From Clostridia bacterium (GTDB taxonomy: Bacteria; Bacillota; Clostridia; Oscillospirales; CAG-272): DNA of 64,000 nucleotides. Made by a program: the position numbers and the translations under genes. The stretch covers positions 1 to 64,000 of the forward strand of contig JAFUJB010000002.1 of assembly GCA_017473865.1 (NCBI GenBank), read 5' to 3'. The notes beneath the pieces were generated by a model that was not told the origin of the DNA, searched no databases, and worked only from the letters and a program-made list of their open reading frames with translations. This document shows positions 26,617 to 36,069 of the stretch, in pieces; within the stretch, counting starts at the first letter, position 1; every line of letters starts with the position of its first letter.

Positions 26617-26666
26617 ACCTTAACTTTTCACTTTTCATTTTCCACTCTTCATTCTTCATTAACAAC

Positions 26667-26695
26667 AGAGAGGGTGTGCTCCGCACACACTCTCT
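26667..26695. repeat. AGAGAGTGTGTG hairpin (family C), copy 1
   Basis: AGAGAGGGTGTGC paired with GCACACACTCTCT; relatives at 35573-35606, 48999-49031 and 61270-61308. Confidence 0.8.
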
Positions 26696-26704
26696 ATGTT
26701 GTGT

Positions 26705-26742
26705 TAAAAAAAGGCATAGGACCGATGTCCTATGCCATTTTT
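26705..26742 (-). terminator. Terminator of groES-groEL
   Basis: 10-bp perfect stem GGCATAGGAC/GTCCTATGCC with CGAT loop and T tracts on both sides. Confidence 0.9.
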
Positions 26743-28377
<1,635 letters not shown>

Positions 28378-28400
28378 TTACCTCCTAAATAATGCGCCGA

Positions 28401-28811
<411 letters not shown>

Positions 28812-28900
28812 TTATTAACATTTAATTAACATTTATGCTGCCAAGTAATAAAATAGCGCCCGAAAGAATATAAATCCATAAAAACAAAATGGAGAAAACT

Positions 28901-30220
28901 GTGCAGAACATACTTGATTTTTTTAACACGTTTATATTCGGACCTGCGTTGCCCTTTGTAGTATTTGCCTTTGGGGGATGGCTTTTTATAAAATACGGTT
29001 TGTTTATTATATGCAGACCGCAGAAGATAATATCAGTAATTACGAGAAAAAACACAAAAGACGGCATTTCTCCCTTCAAAACGGCAATGTTAGCTTTGGC
29101 GAGTACGCTGGGGGTAGGGAACATAGTAGGGGTATCGACCGCCATATATTCGGGGGGACCTGGGGCGGTATTCTGGCTGACTTTAAGCGCATTTGCCGCA
29201 ATGCCCCTCAAATACGGTGAGGTCGTTCTCGCAATGAAAACGCGCGAAAATAAAAACGGAGAATACAGAGGCGGCGCAATGTATTATATGCGTAAGCTTC
29301 TTAAAAGCAAAACGCTGCCCGTCATCTTTGCATTTCTGTGCATTGTAAACGCGTTCACCGTTGGAAATATCGTACAGATAAACGCGGTAACAGAGTCTTT
29401 TGAAAAGTTCTTTTCAGCCAAGCCGATTTTTATCGGTACTTTGATGTCAGTCATAATTTTTCTGTCCATATCAAAGGGGACGAAAAGGGTGTCGGGAATT
29501 ACGTCAAAGCTTATACCGCTTGCAACTGCTATCTATACTCTCCTGTCGCTCTATATAATTATTGTAAACTTCGGCAAGCTCGGAAGCGTTTTGAGTCTGA
29601 TCATAAAAGAAGCTTTCAGCGTTAAAGCGGCGATAGGCGGTGTAGGCGGATATGCGATAACAAGGGCAATGCGCTACGGTGTCGCGAGGGGGATAATGTC
29701 AAACGAAGCGGGCAGCGGAACGTCGCCTATCGCGCACGCAAAGTCTAACCTTGAAAGTCCCGCTGAACAAGGCTTTTGGGGCATATTCGAGGTGTTTGCC
29801 GATACGGTTGTAATGTGTAATCTGACGGCTCTCGTCATACTGTTTTCATATACCGAAGGAGTAGTTGAAAAAGGCTTGACGGGAATGGAGCTTGTACTCT
29901 TTTCCTATTCAAAATATGCAGGGAATATTGCAGGATATATAATCGTCATATCCGTATTTTTGTTTGCATACGCAACGGTAATATGCCAAGGCTTCTACGG
30001 CAGAGAATGTGTATACTATCTCTCCGAAAAAAAGGCGTATACAAGTATATATACGCTGCTTTATTGCCTCGCTGTCGTCTATGCTTCGCAAATATCGGGC
30101 AAGCTTCTCTGGAGTCTTACCGACTTCAATATCTCTCTTATGACCTTGATAAATACCGTATGTATACTCATACTTTCAAATGAAATAAAAAAAGAAACGG
30201 ATGCGTATTTTGCTGAGTGA
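28901..30220 (+). CDS. Sodium:alanine symporter (AGCS family)
   Basis: A 439-residue membrane transporter of the alanine/glycine:cation symporter family. Motifs seen: STLGVGNIVGVSTAIYSGGP in the N-half, GGAMYYM, and GIMSNEAGSGTSPIAHA in the second half, where the family signature lies. About 10-11 membrane segments. I prefer GTG 28901 because GGAG (28891-28894) is 6 bases upstream; an ATG at 28889 has no ribosome site. It is divergent from groES-groEL and stands alone. It would import alanine or glycine with Na+. Confidence 0.9.
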   Translation: MQNILDFFNTFIFGPALPFVVFAFGGWLFIKYGLFIICRPQKIISVITRKNTKDGISPFKTAMLALASTLGVGNIVGVSTAIYSGGPGAVFWLTLSAFAAMPLKYGEVVLAMKTRENKNGEYRGGAMYYMRKLLKSKTLPVIFAFLCIVNAFTVGNIVQINAVTESFEKFFSAKPIFIGTLMSVIIFLSISKGTKRVSGITSKLIPLATAIYTLLSLYIIIVNFGKLGSVLSLIIKEAFSVKAAIGGVGGYAITRAMRYGVARGIMSNEAGSGTSPIAHAKSNLESPAEQGFWGIFEVFADTVVMCNLTALVILFSYTEGVVEKGLTGMELVLFSYSKYAGNIAGYIIVISVFLFAYATVICQGFYGRECVYYLSEKKAYTSIYTLLYCLAVVYASQISGKLLWSLTDFNISLMTLINTVCILILSNEIKKETDAYFAE

Positions 30221-30258
30221 AAACTATTTACCATAATAAATCGAAGTATTCAACCCAT

Positions 30259-30310
30259 CTTAGTCTCGCGTACGCTCGACAGCTCTCCCGAAGGGAGAGC
30301 CTTTTTGGCG
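30259..30310. repeat. Palindromic repeat family A, inverted copy
   Basis: GACAGCTCTCCCGAAGGGAG followed by AGCCTTTTT is the reverse complement of the unit seen at 42989-43035. Confidence 0.75.
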
Positions 30311-30753
30311 AGTGTAACCACTTGCCCTCGTCAGAGGAAGCCGAGAAAGAAAACGCTCTCGCGTTTTCTTGGAAAGGCACAAATAGTCAGGGGCTTCGCC
30401 CCCGAACCCCCGTTCGCTGAACATTATGGCTTCCACAAAACCGTGTTGTCTTGCGGCGTTGCCGCCAGGAGCTTCGCTCCCGAACCCACACAAAAGGACA
30501 CTTTTGGAAAAGTGCCCTCTTGACTCCCTCAAAACTTTTCTTATTGGGTTAACGGGACGTCGCCCATACAAATTGTTAACGCGCGTTAAAGGGTTCAGCC
30601 GGGAGGGAACTGTCGAGCGACTGAGAGACTGAAGGAGAAAGGGCTTCAATGAAGTAAACTTAAATTTAAAGTCACGCGGGCTCATTTCGTCACGTTTCAT
30701 GCCACCGCCCCAAAGGTGTAGGCAAAAAGTTACACTATATCGCAAAAAATATA
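30311..30753. other. Non-coding repeat cluster
   Basis: No credible gene in about 440 bases. It contains several related palindromes, including GGGGCTTCGCCCCCG, the family B unit at 30467-30540, and a CCGGGAGGGAACTGTCGAG unit near 30600. Open frames here are repeat artefacts. Confidence 0.6.
30467..30540. repeat. Dispersed repeat family B, copy 2
   Basis: About 69 of 73 bases match 16301-16376, including the hairpin arms around the A/T-rich centre ACTTTTGGAAAAGT. Confidence 0.85.
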
Positions 30754-30782
30754 TTGACATTTCTTGTGAAATAATGTAGAAT
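30754..30782 (+). promoter_or_regulatory. Sigma-A promoter of the 30820 lipoprotein gene
   Basis: TTGACA (30754-30759), 17-base spacer, TAGAAT (30777-30782). Confidence 0.8.
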
Positions 30783-30819
30783 ACCTCGCGTTAAATGCTA
30801 AAAAAGAGGTAATCAATCT

Positions 30820-31755
30820 ATGAAATCAATTAATAAGCTTATGTTAACGTTTTTGTTGTGCGTAGTAGTTGTTTTTTGTGCTTGTGGCAAGGAAGATATA
30901 ACTAACACTCCAATTGATAATGAAACTATTTTGGATGATACAACCGCCGACAGTACCGGAACGACAGTTTTATTTGAAACGACGGGAACACCCGAAGATG
31001 AAACCACTACCCACGTTTCAGAAACCACCATACTTGTAGAAGAAACCTCTACAGAGACTTCTGTACCCGAAGAAGAAACAACAGTAACTCCTGAGTCTAC
31101 AAATGCCCCTGAAACTACAGAAGCTATAAAAGCTCCTAATACAACACAAGTTGATTTACCACACAATCATAACTATTATCGCCCCCAACATCCTTGGGTA
31201 TATGTAAATAATGGTGTTTGGGATGGTTCGGGGTGGCATGATGAGCAAAACAGAGGGAAAATTCGTCCGACTTGTACCGAAAGAGGATTTACAGTTTATG
31301 TTTGTTCTGACTGCGGACATGTAAAATATGATGATTACGTGTCAGCTCTTGGTCATAGTTATACAACTTGGTATGTTGTAAAAGAAGCTACAACTACAGA
31401 AACTGGCATTAAGGAATGTAGGTGTAGCAGATGTGGTAAAGCACCTATCACTGAAGAAATTCCTAAGAAGGATGCGGTTGCAGATGAATGCTTTATCGAT
31501 CCTCGAATTACAAAGCGTAAAATTTTTGGAAAGACTGTGTATGAATATGGTGACTGTGACGTTTGTGATAGACGTACTTGGGGTAATGTTCTTTCAATAT
31601 TTATTTTAGATAATGGTGGACTTCATGTAATTTATGATGACAAAAATGGTGAAATGGTAGAATTTGATGTTTTACCTTTAGATAACTATGCAAGTGGTGG
31701 AAATATACTTGATGATGGAACTTATACAACTTCGTACGTTGGTGCTTTTTCTTAA
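30820..31755 (+). CDS. Thr-rich lipoprotein with Cys-pair domain
   Basis: A 311-residue exported protein. The signal (residues 1-22) ends in VVFCACG, giving a probable lipidated Cys22, though position -3 is atypical. Residues 25-112 form a Thr/Glu/Ser-rich flexible spacer. Residues about 145-210 contain PTCTERGFTVYVCSDCGH, YVSALGHSY and CRCSRCG, the Cys-pair module seen in many clostridial surface proteins. The C-terminal 90 residues include CDVCDRR and are of unknown type. AGAGGT lies about 7 bases before ATG. Monocistronic with two terminators. Probably a cell-surface protein. Confidence 0.75.
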   Translation: MKSINKLMLTFLLCVVVVFCACGKEDITNTPIDNETILDDTTADSTGTTVLFETTGTPEDETTTHVSETTILVEETSTETSVPEEETTVTPESTNAPETTEAIKAPNTTQVDLPHNHNYYRPQHPWVYVNNGVWDGSGWHDEQNRGKIRPTCTERGFTVYVCSDCGHVKYDDYVSALGHSYTTWYVVKEATTTETGIKECRCSRCGKAPITEEIPKKDAVADECFIDPRITKRKIFGKTVYEYGDCDVCDRRTWGNVLSIFILDNGGLHVIYDDKNGEMVEFDVLPLDNYASGGNILDDGTYTTSYVGAFS

Positions 31756-31811
31756 AATAGTGCAGAAAAGCTATATTTGTGTTGATTAAATGGGTGTTTG
31801 AAGTTTTTTGC

Positions 31812-31835
31812 CCCGCTTTTTTACAAAAAAGCGGG
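31812..31835 (+). terminator. Terminator of the 30820 lipoprotein gene
   Basis: 11-bp perfect stem CCCGCTTTTTT/AAAAAAGCGGG with a 2-base loop. Confidence 0.7.
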
Positions 31836-31840
31836 AAATA

Positions 31841-31874
31841 AAATGGGTACGCGTTTTGCGTACCCATATTTTTT
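31841..31874. terminator. Bidirectional terminator between lipoprotein and hom genes
   Basis: 10-bp perfect stem ATGGGTACGC/GCGTACCCAT with a 5-base loop and A/T tracts on both sides. Confidence 0.85.
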
Positions 31875-31877
31875 ATA

Positions 31878-33071
31878 TTAAAGAATTTCGAGACAAGAAA
31901 GAACGTCGAGCTTTTCAAGGAGCTTGTCGAGGTCGGCTTTTTTGATTTCGTTTGTAATAAACGCAAATTCGCCGTCTTTGTCAGATAAAGCTTTGTATTC
32001 ACCGAATACTTCTTTAACAGCGTTTTCGCCCGACTTTGTGCATACGTAGTATTTTGCAACCTTTTCACATGCACATGCAAGGTCGTTTCTTTCTGCTTTT
32101 GCCCACTGCTGATTTTTAAGCTCGGGCCTGCCTGCAATGTCAACGATGTCGGCAACAACTGCACTTGCCGTAGGCATCATACCTGCGCCTCTGCCGATAA
32201 ATATTACGTCGTCAACAGCGTTTCCGTTTACCATAACTCCGTTGAATACGTCGTCAACCTTGGAAAGAAGGTTTGTATAGGGAACAAGTCGGGGAGCAAC
32301 CGAAACAGCCATCTTGCCGTTAACGTCTTTTGCCTGACCGATGAGCTTAATGGAATATCCTGCCTCTGCGGCATTCTTTACGTCTTCAAGTCTGATCTTT
32401 GAAATACCCTGAGTTGAAACCTCGGAGGGATTGATAAGCTTTCCGAATGCAATTGCTGCAAGTATACAAATCTTTCTGCAAGCGTCAATACCTTCAACGT
32501 CAGCAGTGGGATTAGCTTCTGCATAGCCTTTCTGCTGAGCTTCTTTGAGGGCAACCTCAAACGTCTTACCGAAGTCGATCATCTGTGTGAGAATGTAGTT
32601 TGTTGTACCGTTGAGAATACCGTTGATCTCGTTAATCTTGTTTGCCGCAAGGCATGTTCCGAGAGGACGGAGAACGGGAATACCGCCGCCTACACTTGCT
32701 TCAAACAGATATCTTGCGTTATTTTCTGCGGCAAGCTTAAGAAGCTCGTCGCCCTTTTCGGCAACTACCTCTTTGTTTGACGTAACTACTGATTTACCTT
32801 TCTTGAGAGCCTGTTCCGAGAAATCGAATGCAGGGTGAAGACCGCCCATAGCCTCTGCAACAATGCTTACTTCGTCGTCGTTGAGAATAATATTGTAGTC
32901 GTGAACTACTTTATCGGCAAAGGGACTGTCGGGGAAATCTCTCAGGTCGAGGATATATTTGACGTTGACTTCGTCGCCAACGTGTTCTTTTATAATTTCT
33001 TTATTCATTGTGAGCACTTCGGCAACGCCGCTTCCGACAACGCCAAAGCCTAAGATTGCTATGTTGATCAT
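31878..33071 (-). CDS. hom: Homoserine dehydrogenase
   Basis: A 397-residue enzyme reducing aspartate semialdehyde to homoserine for Thr/Met synthesis. Visible: N-terminal Rossmann GFGVVGSGVAEVL, the SVGGGIPVLRPLG and INGILNGTTNYILTQM substrate-domain motifs, and YAEANPTADVEGIDACRK. A short C-terminal ACT-like region (from about residue 325) suggests Thr feedback, but it is not long enough to be sure. GAGG lies about 8 bases before ATG 33071. It is 18 bases downstream of the transglutaminase-like gene and probably cotranscribed with it. Confidence 0.95.
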   Translation of the reverse strand: MINIAILGFGVVGSGVAEVLTMNKEIIKEHVGDEVNVKYILDLRDFPDSPFADKVVHDYNIILNDDEVSIVAEAMGGLHPAFDFSEQALKKGKSVVTSNKEVVAEKGDELLKLAAENNARYLFEASVGGGIPVLRPLGTCLAANKINEINGILNGTTNYILTQMIDFGKTFEVALKEAQQKGYAEANPTADVEGIDACRKICILAAIAFGKLINPSEVSTQGISKIRLEDVKNAAEAGYSIKLIGQAKDVNGKMAVSVAPRLVPYTNLLSKVDDVFNGVMVNGNAVDDVIFIGRGAGMMPTASAVVADIVDIAGRPELKNQQWAKAERNDLACACEKVAKYYVCTKSGENAVKEVFGEYKALSDKDGEFAFITNEIKKADLDKLLEKLDVLSCLEIL

Positions 33072-33089
33072 AATTTTACCTCGTGTTTT

Positions 33090-34271
33090 TTATTCGTTGA
33101 TATAATATATCTGAACCGTAACGGAATAGCCGTCTTTGGTTGCAATAAATGCCTGATATGAGCGTGAGAGGATGGACTTTTCGTATTCACCGTTAACTTT
33201 GTCAATTGCTTTCAGCAAGCTTTCTTTGTAATCCTCTTGGTTGTTTGTGTATATGGGATAAATCTCAAAATACTTTTCTTTTTCTTCGACTGCGTTTTTG
33301 ATCTGATTATATGCGATTTCTTCAAATTTATCGGGGGAAACGACCTTTGCGCCTTTTTGCGAATAGTAGTTTTCCGTTGAAGAACAGCGCGGCAGCTTGA
33401 AATCCTTATACATCAGATGCGATTTTGAAATTTCCGAGTCGGAAAGATTGAAAAATCCGTGAAACGCAAAGTCTGACAGCGCTTCTATGTCGGGATCGTT
33501 CCAAGTACAGTCTATATGATAATATTGGTCATCTTGTTTTACGATGTTCCAAAGATGAGGCTCAACGTCGGTGGCACCTTCGACGATAATACATTCGATA
33601 CCGCATCTGTTGAGCAGTATTTTATACGCCGCAGAATAGCCGTCGCAATATGCAAGCTTGTTTATCAATGCTCCGTAAGCCGTATGAGCTGTGAGCGGAA
33701 TGTTTTTTTGGTTAGTTGTCGTACCGGCATAGGTACAGTGTTTTGTCAAAAAGTCGTGAATGGCGACTGCCTTTTCAAAATCCGACATATCCTCGGTGGC
33801 GTATGCGACGCCTGCCGCGCTTACCGCTTCAATCTCCATTTTCATATTATTGATATCAGAAACCGAGAACAGAAAGTTCATTTCGACGTAGGACTTATAG
33901 TCATCGCAAAACAGCTTGAAGGATGCGGTATCGAGATAAAAATATTCGGGACAATCAAAGGAAATCGCTTTTGCGACTCTCTTGAACTCATCTTCCGAGT
34001 ATTTATAGGGAAGTATCTCGGTGCCTCTCTTATAAGCCTTTGCAGACTCTGAAATAGCTTTGAAAAGTAATTGTTCTTTATATGTCAACTGATTAAAATA
34101 GTAAAGCTCGTCTGAATGTTCCGATTCCAATTCGGATACTTTTTTCTCTTGTATGCGGTATCTCATTTCGATGGAAGCATATATTGCACCAATGCAGATA
34201 GCGCAGAATATCAAAATATATATGGGAATGAGGATAAGCAACCGTTTTTTGCTTTTTTTGATAGATATCAT
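33090..34271 (-). CDS. Membrane-anchored transglutaminase-like protein
   Basis: A 393-residue protein. One membrane segment (residues 10-32) anchors it; the rest faces outward. A transglutaminase-like core has Cys209 (YCDGYSAAYK), His239 (PHLWNIVK) and Asp254 (YHIDCTWNDPD), so the triad is complete. The GAGGAG site abuts ATG 34271 without normal spacing, so the exact start is unsure. Its promoter at 34295-34323 also feeds homoserine dehydrogenase 18 bases downstream. Role unknown: a protease or cross-linking function in the envelope is the family expectation. Confidence 0.85.
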   Translation of the reverse strand: MISIKKSKKRLLILIPIYILIFCAICIGAIYASIEMRYRIQEKKVSELESEHSDELYYFNQLTYKEQLLFKAISESAKAYKRGTEILPYKYSEDEFKRVAKAISFDCPEYFYLDTASFKLFCDDYKSYVEMNFLFSVSDINNMKMEIEAVSAAGVAYATEDMSDFEKAVAIHDFLTKHCTYAGTTTNQKNIPLTAHTAYGALINKLAYCDGYSAAYKILLNRCGIECIIVEGATDVEPHLWNIVKQDDQYYHIDCTWNDPDIEALSDFAFHGFFNLSDSEISKSHLMYKDFKLPRCSSTENYYSQKGAKVVSPDKFEEIAYNQIKNAVEEKEKYFEIYPIYTNNQEDYKESLLKAIDKVNGEYEKSILSRSYQAFIATKDGYSVTVQIYYINE

Positions 34272-34294
34272 CTCCTCAATGCATACTAAAGCCC

Positions 34295-34323
34295 ATTATA
34301 ACACACATTTTTTTTGATTTCAA
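34295..34323 (-). promoter_or_regulatory. Sigma-A promoter of the transglutaminase-like/hom operon
   Basis: On the minus strand: TTGAAA (34318-34323), 17-base spacer, TATAAT (34295-34300). Confidence 0.75.
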
Positions 34324-34383
34324 TATCTGTATACACATTTTAATTAAATTTGGCAAAATGTAGTATAAAAAAAAGAAAAGGAC

Positions 34384-34412
34384 TTGTATTATTTAAAAAG
34401 ATATTGTATAAT
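34384..34412 (+). promoter_or_regulatory. Sigma-A promoter of the oxidoreductase gene
   Basis: TTGTAT (34384-34389), 17-base spacer, TATAAT (34407-34412). Confidence 0.7.
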
Positions 34413-34469
34413 TAATCAGTAAACTAATAGCAAATAAAAAACAATTACATATTTTCGGAGGAAACCACT

Positions 34470-35516
34470 ATGAAAAAGGTAAAATGGGGTGTAATCGGCG
34501 CGGGCGGTATTGCTGACCGTCGTACAATACCCGGTATGATGCTTGCAGACAACGCAGAGCTTGTTGCAGTAATGGAAATCAATATGGAGCTTGCAGAAAA
34601 GATCAGAGCGAAGTATGGTTGTAAATATGCATACGACAATTATCAGGAGCTTATTGACAATCCCGAAGTTGAAGCAATTTACATCGCATCTCCCGTATTT
34701 GCTCACGTTGAACCTGCAATGGCAGTTGCAAAGGCAAAGAAGCACCTTCTTTGTGAAAAGCCCATCGCTATGACTGTTGAACAGACAAAAGAGATTATCG
34801 AGGCTTGCAAGGCAGCCGGCGTTAAATATGCAACAGGCTTTATGATGAGATTCGGTGCATATCATATGGCAATCAAGAAGCTCATCGAAGAAGGCAAGAT
34901 CGGTAACGTTGTATCCGCGAGAGCACAGCTTTCCGGTTGGTTCCCGGAATCAGCAAAGAACTGGCGTCAGGACAAGAAGCTTTCGGGCGGCGGTGCACTT
35001 GTTGATATGGCTGTACACTGCATTGATATTCTTGAATATATGATTGGCTCAGAAACAGAAGAAGTAGCGGCTTTTGTTGATACAAGAACGTTTACTTACA
35101 ACGTTGACGACTCTGCAAACATTCTTATCAAGCTCGGTAACGGTGCTGTTGGTTACGTTGACGCACACTTTAACGTTCCCGATGCGGCTGTAAAGAACCG
35201 TGTTGAAATCTACGGAACGAAGGGCTCGGTTATCTGCGAAAAGACCATCGGTCAGATCGATGAAGGTAACGTTGAGGTTTATATGTCCGAAGACAAGGGC
35301 TACGATGCTCAGCAGGACAGAACAGATTCCGAAGCAGTCAAACTCGACGTTGAGTTTGGCAATATGTACACAAGAGAGATCGAATCTTTCTCCAATTCAA
35401 TTCTTAACGATGCGGAAGTTGCAATTCCCATGGAAGTCGGTCTCCACATTCAGCAGGTTACTGACGCTGCATACAGATCGGCAGAAAACAAGAAGATCGA
35501 AAAAGTACTTAAGTAA
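34470..35516 (+). CDS. Gfo/Idh/MocA family oxidoreductase
   Basis: A 348-residue NAD(P)-dependent dehydrogenase. The Rossmann motif GVIGAGGIADRRTIPGM is at residues 7-23, the family's CEKPIAM (catalytic Lys97) at 95-101, and GGGALVDMAVHCIDILEYM in the C-domain, the expected active-site His motif. Family members oxidise or reduce sugars, inositols or sugar acids; the substrate is not identifiable. GGAGG lies about 9 bases before ATG. Monocistronic, with its own promoter and terminator; codon use is strongly biased, suggesting good expression. Confidence 0.9.
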   Translation: MKKVKWGVIGAGGIADRRTIPGMMLADNAELVAVMEINMELAEKIRAKYGCKYAYDNYQELIDNPEVEAIYIASPVFAHVEPAMAVAKAKKHLLCEKPIAMTVEQTKEIIEACKAAGVKYATGFMMRFGAYHMAIKKLIEEGKIGNVVSARAQLSGWFPESAKNWRQDKKLSGGGALVDMAVHCIDILEYMIGSETEEVAAFVDTRTFTYNVDDSANILIKLGNGAVGYVDAHFNVPDAAVKNRVEIYGTKGSVICEKTIGQIDEGNVEVYMSEDKGYDAQQDRTDSEAVKLDVEFGNMYTREIESFSNSILNDAEVAIPMEVGLHIQQVTDAAYRSAENKKIEKVLK

Positions 35517-35525
35517 TTTAACAAC

Positions 35526-35556
35526 GTGGGTATATGAGCTTCGCGCATATACCCAC
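35526..35556 (+). terminator. Terminator of the oxidoreductase
   Basis: 11-bp perfect stem GTGGGTATATG/CATATACCCAC; the T-rich stretch after it is weak. Confidence 0.65.
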
Positions 35557-35572
35557 ATATTGTTTAAATACC

Positions 35573-35612
35573 AGAGAGAGTGTGTGCCATAGCACACACT
35601 CTCTCTGTTTTG
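35573..35612. repeat. AGAGAGTGTGTG hairpin (family C), copy 2
   Basis: 15-bp perfect stem AGAGAGAGTGTGTGC/GCACACACTCTCTCT with a 4-base loop, followed by GTTTTG, so it may also terminate. Confidence 0.85.
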
Positions 35613-35624
35613 ATAATAAAGCCT

Positions 35625-36041
35625 TTATGCTGTTTGTTCTTTTTGAAACGTTTGTATAAGCTTTTTTGATAGAAAAAAGGCGGGAATACAAAGCAGAAAC
35701 CAAAGAACTGAATATAAAAGACATATCTGTCCGCAGACGTTCAGCGGAGTTTTTGAATAGTCCCATACGTTCCATCCGAGCCATACGTTGACGATACATC
35801 CCGTTATAAATTCATTGAAAGTAATAAACAATGCGCCGAGACAATATTTCAATATAGGCGGCGTGTAAGAGAAAGCTTTTTCAAATGCGTATATTCCGAG
35901 CAGGCACACTCCTGCACATATACCCATTGACCAGTGGGTATATCCCCGCCACAGTATTTCGAGGAACATATACGCTATACCGCCAAGTGTAAATACGGTT
36001 GGATATTCAAAATATTTATATAACAAAGTGACCACCCCCAA
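35625..36041 (-). CDS. PF06541-type membrane protein (putative ABC transporter permease)
   Basis: Up to 138 residues with four membrane segments. GIAYMFLEILWRGYTHWSM and WLGWNVWDYSKTPLNVCGQI are hallmarks of PF06541, annotated as type IV ABC permease although the function is unproven. The frame opens with TTG 36041; TTG 36023 is also possible. Neither has a good ribosome site and the first lies inside a hairpin (36030-36059), so the start is uncertain. It follows the YfhO gene on the same strand by 28 bases. Confidence 0.75.
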   Translation of the reverse strand: MGVVTLLYKYFEYPTVFTLGGIAYMFLEILWRGYTHWSMGICAGVCLLGIYAFEKAFSYTPPILKYCLGALFITFNEFITGCIVNVWLGWNVWDYSKTPLNVCGQICLLYSVLWFLLCIPAFFLSKKLIQTFQKEQTA

Positions 36042-36059
36042 GTTTGAGGGTGGTCAGCA
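36030..36059 (-). terminator. Hairpin after the YfhO gene
   Basis: 8-bp perfect stem GACCACCC/GGGTGGTC around TCAAACTTGG-type loop. The T tract is poor and the hairpin covers the possible start of the next gene. Confidence 0.5.
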
Positions 36060-36069
36060 TTTTTATTGT

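Noticed and set aside
30260-30760. 166-codon minus-strand frame in the 30 kb repeat cluster
   Set aside because: It is made of several dispersed palindromes and has no ribosome site; treated as repeat artefact.
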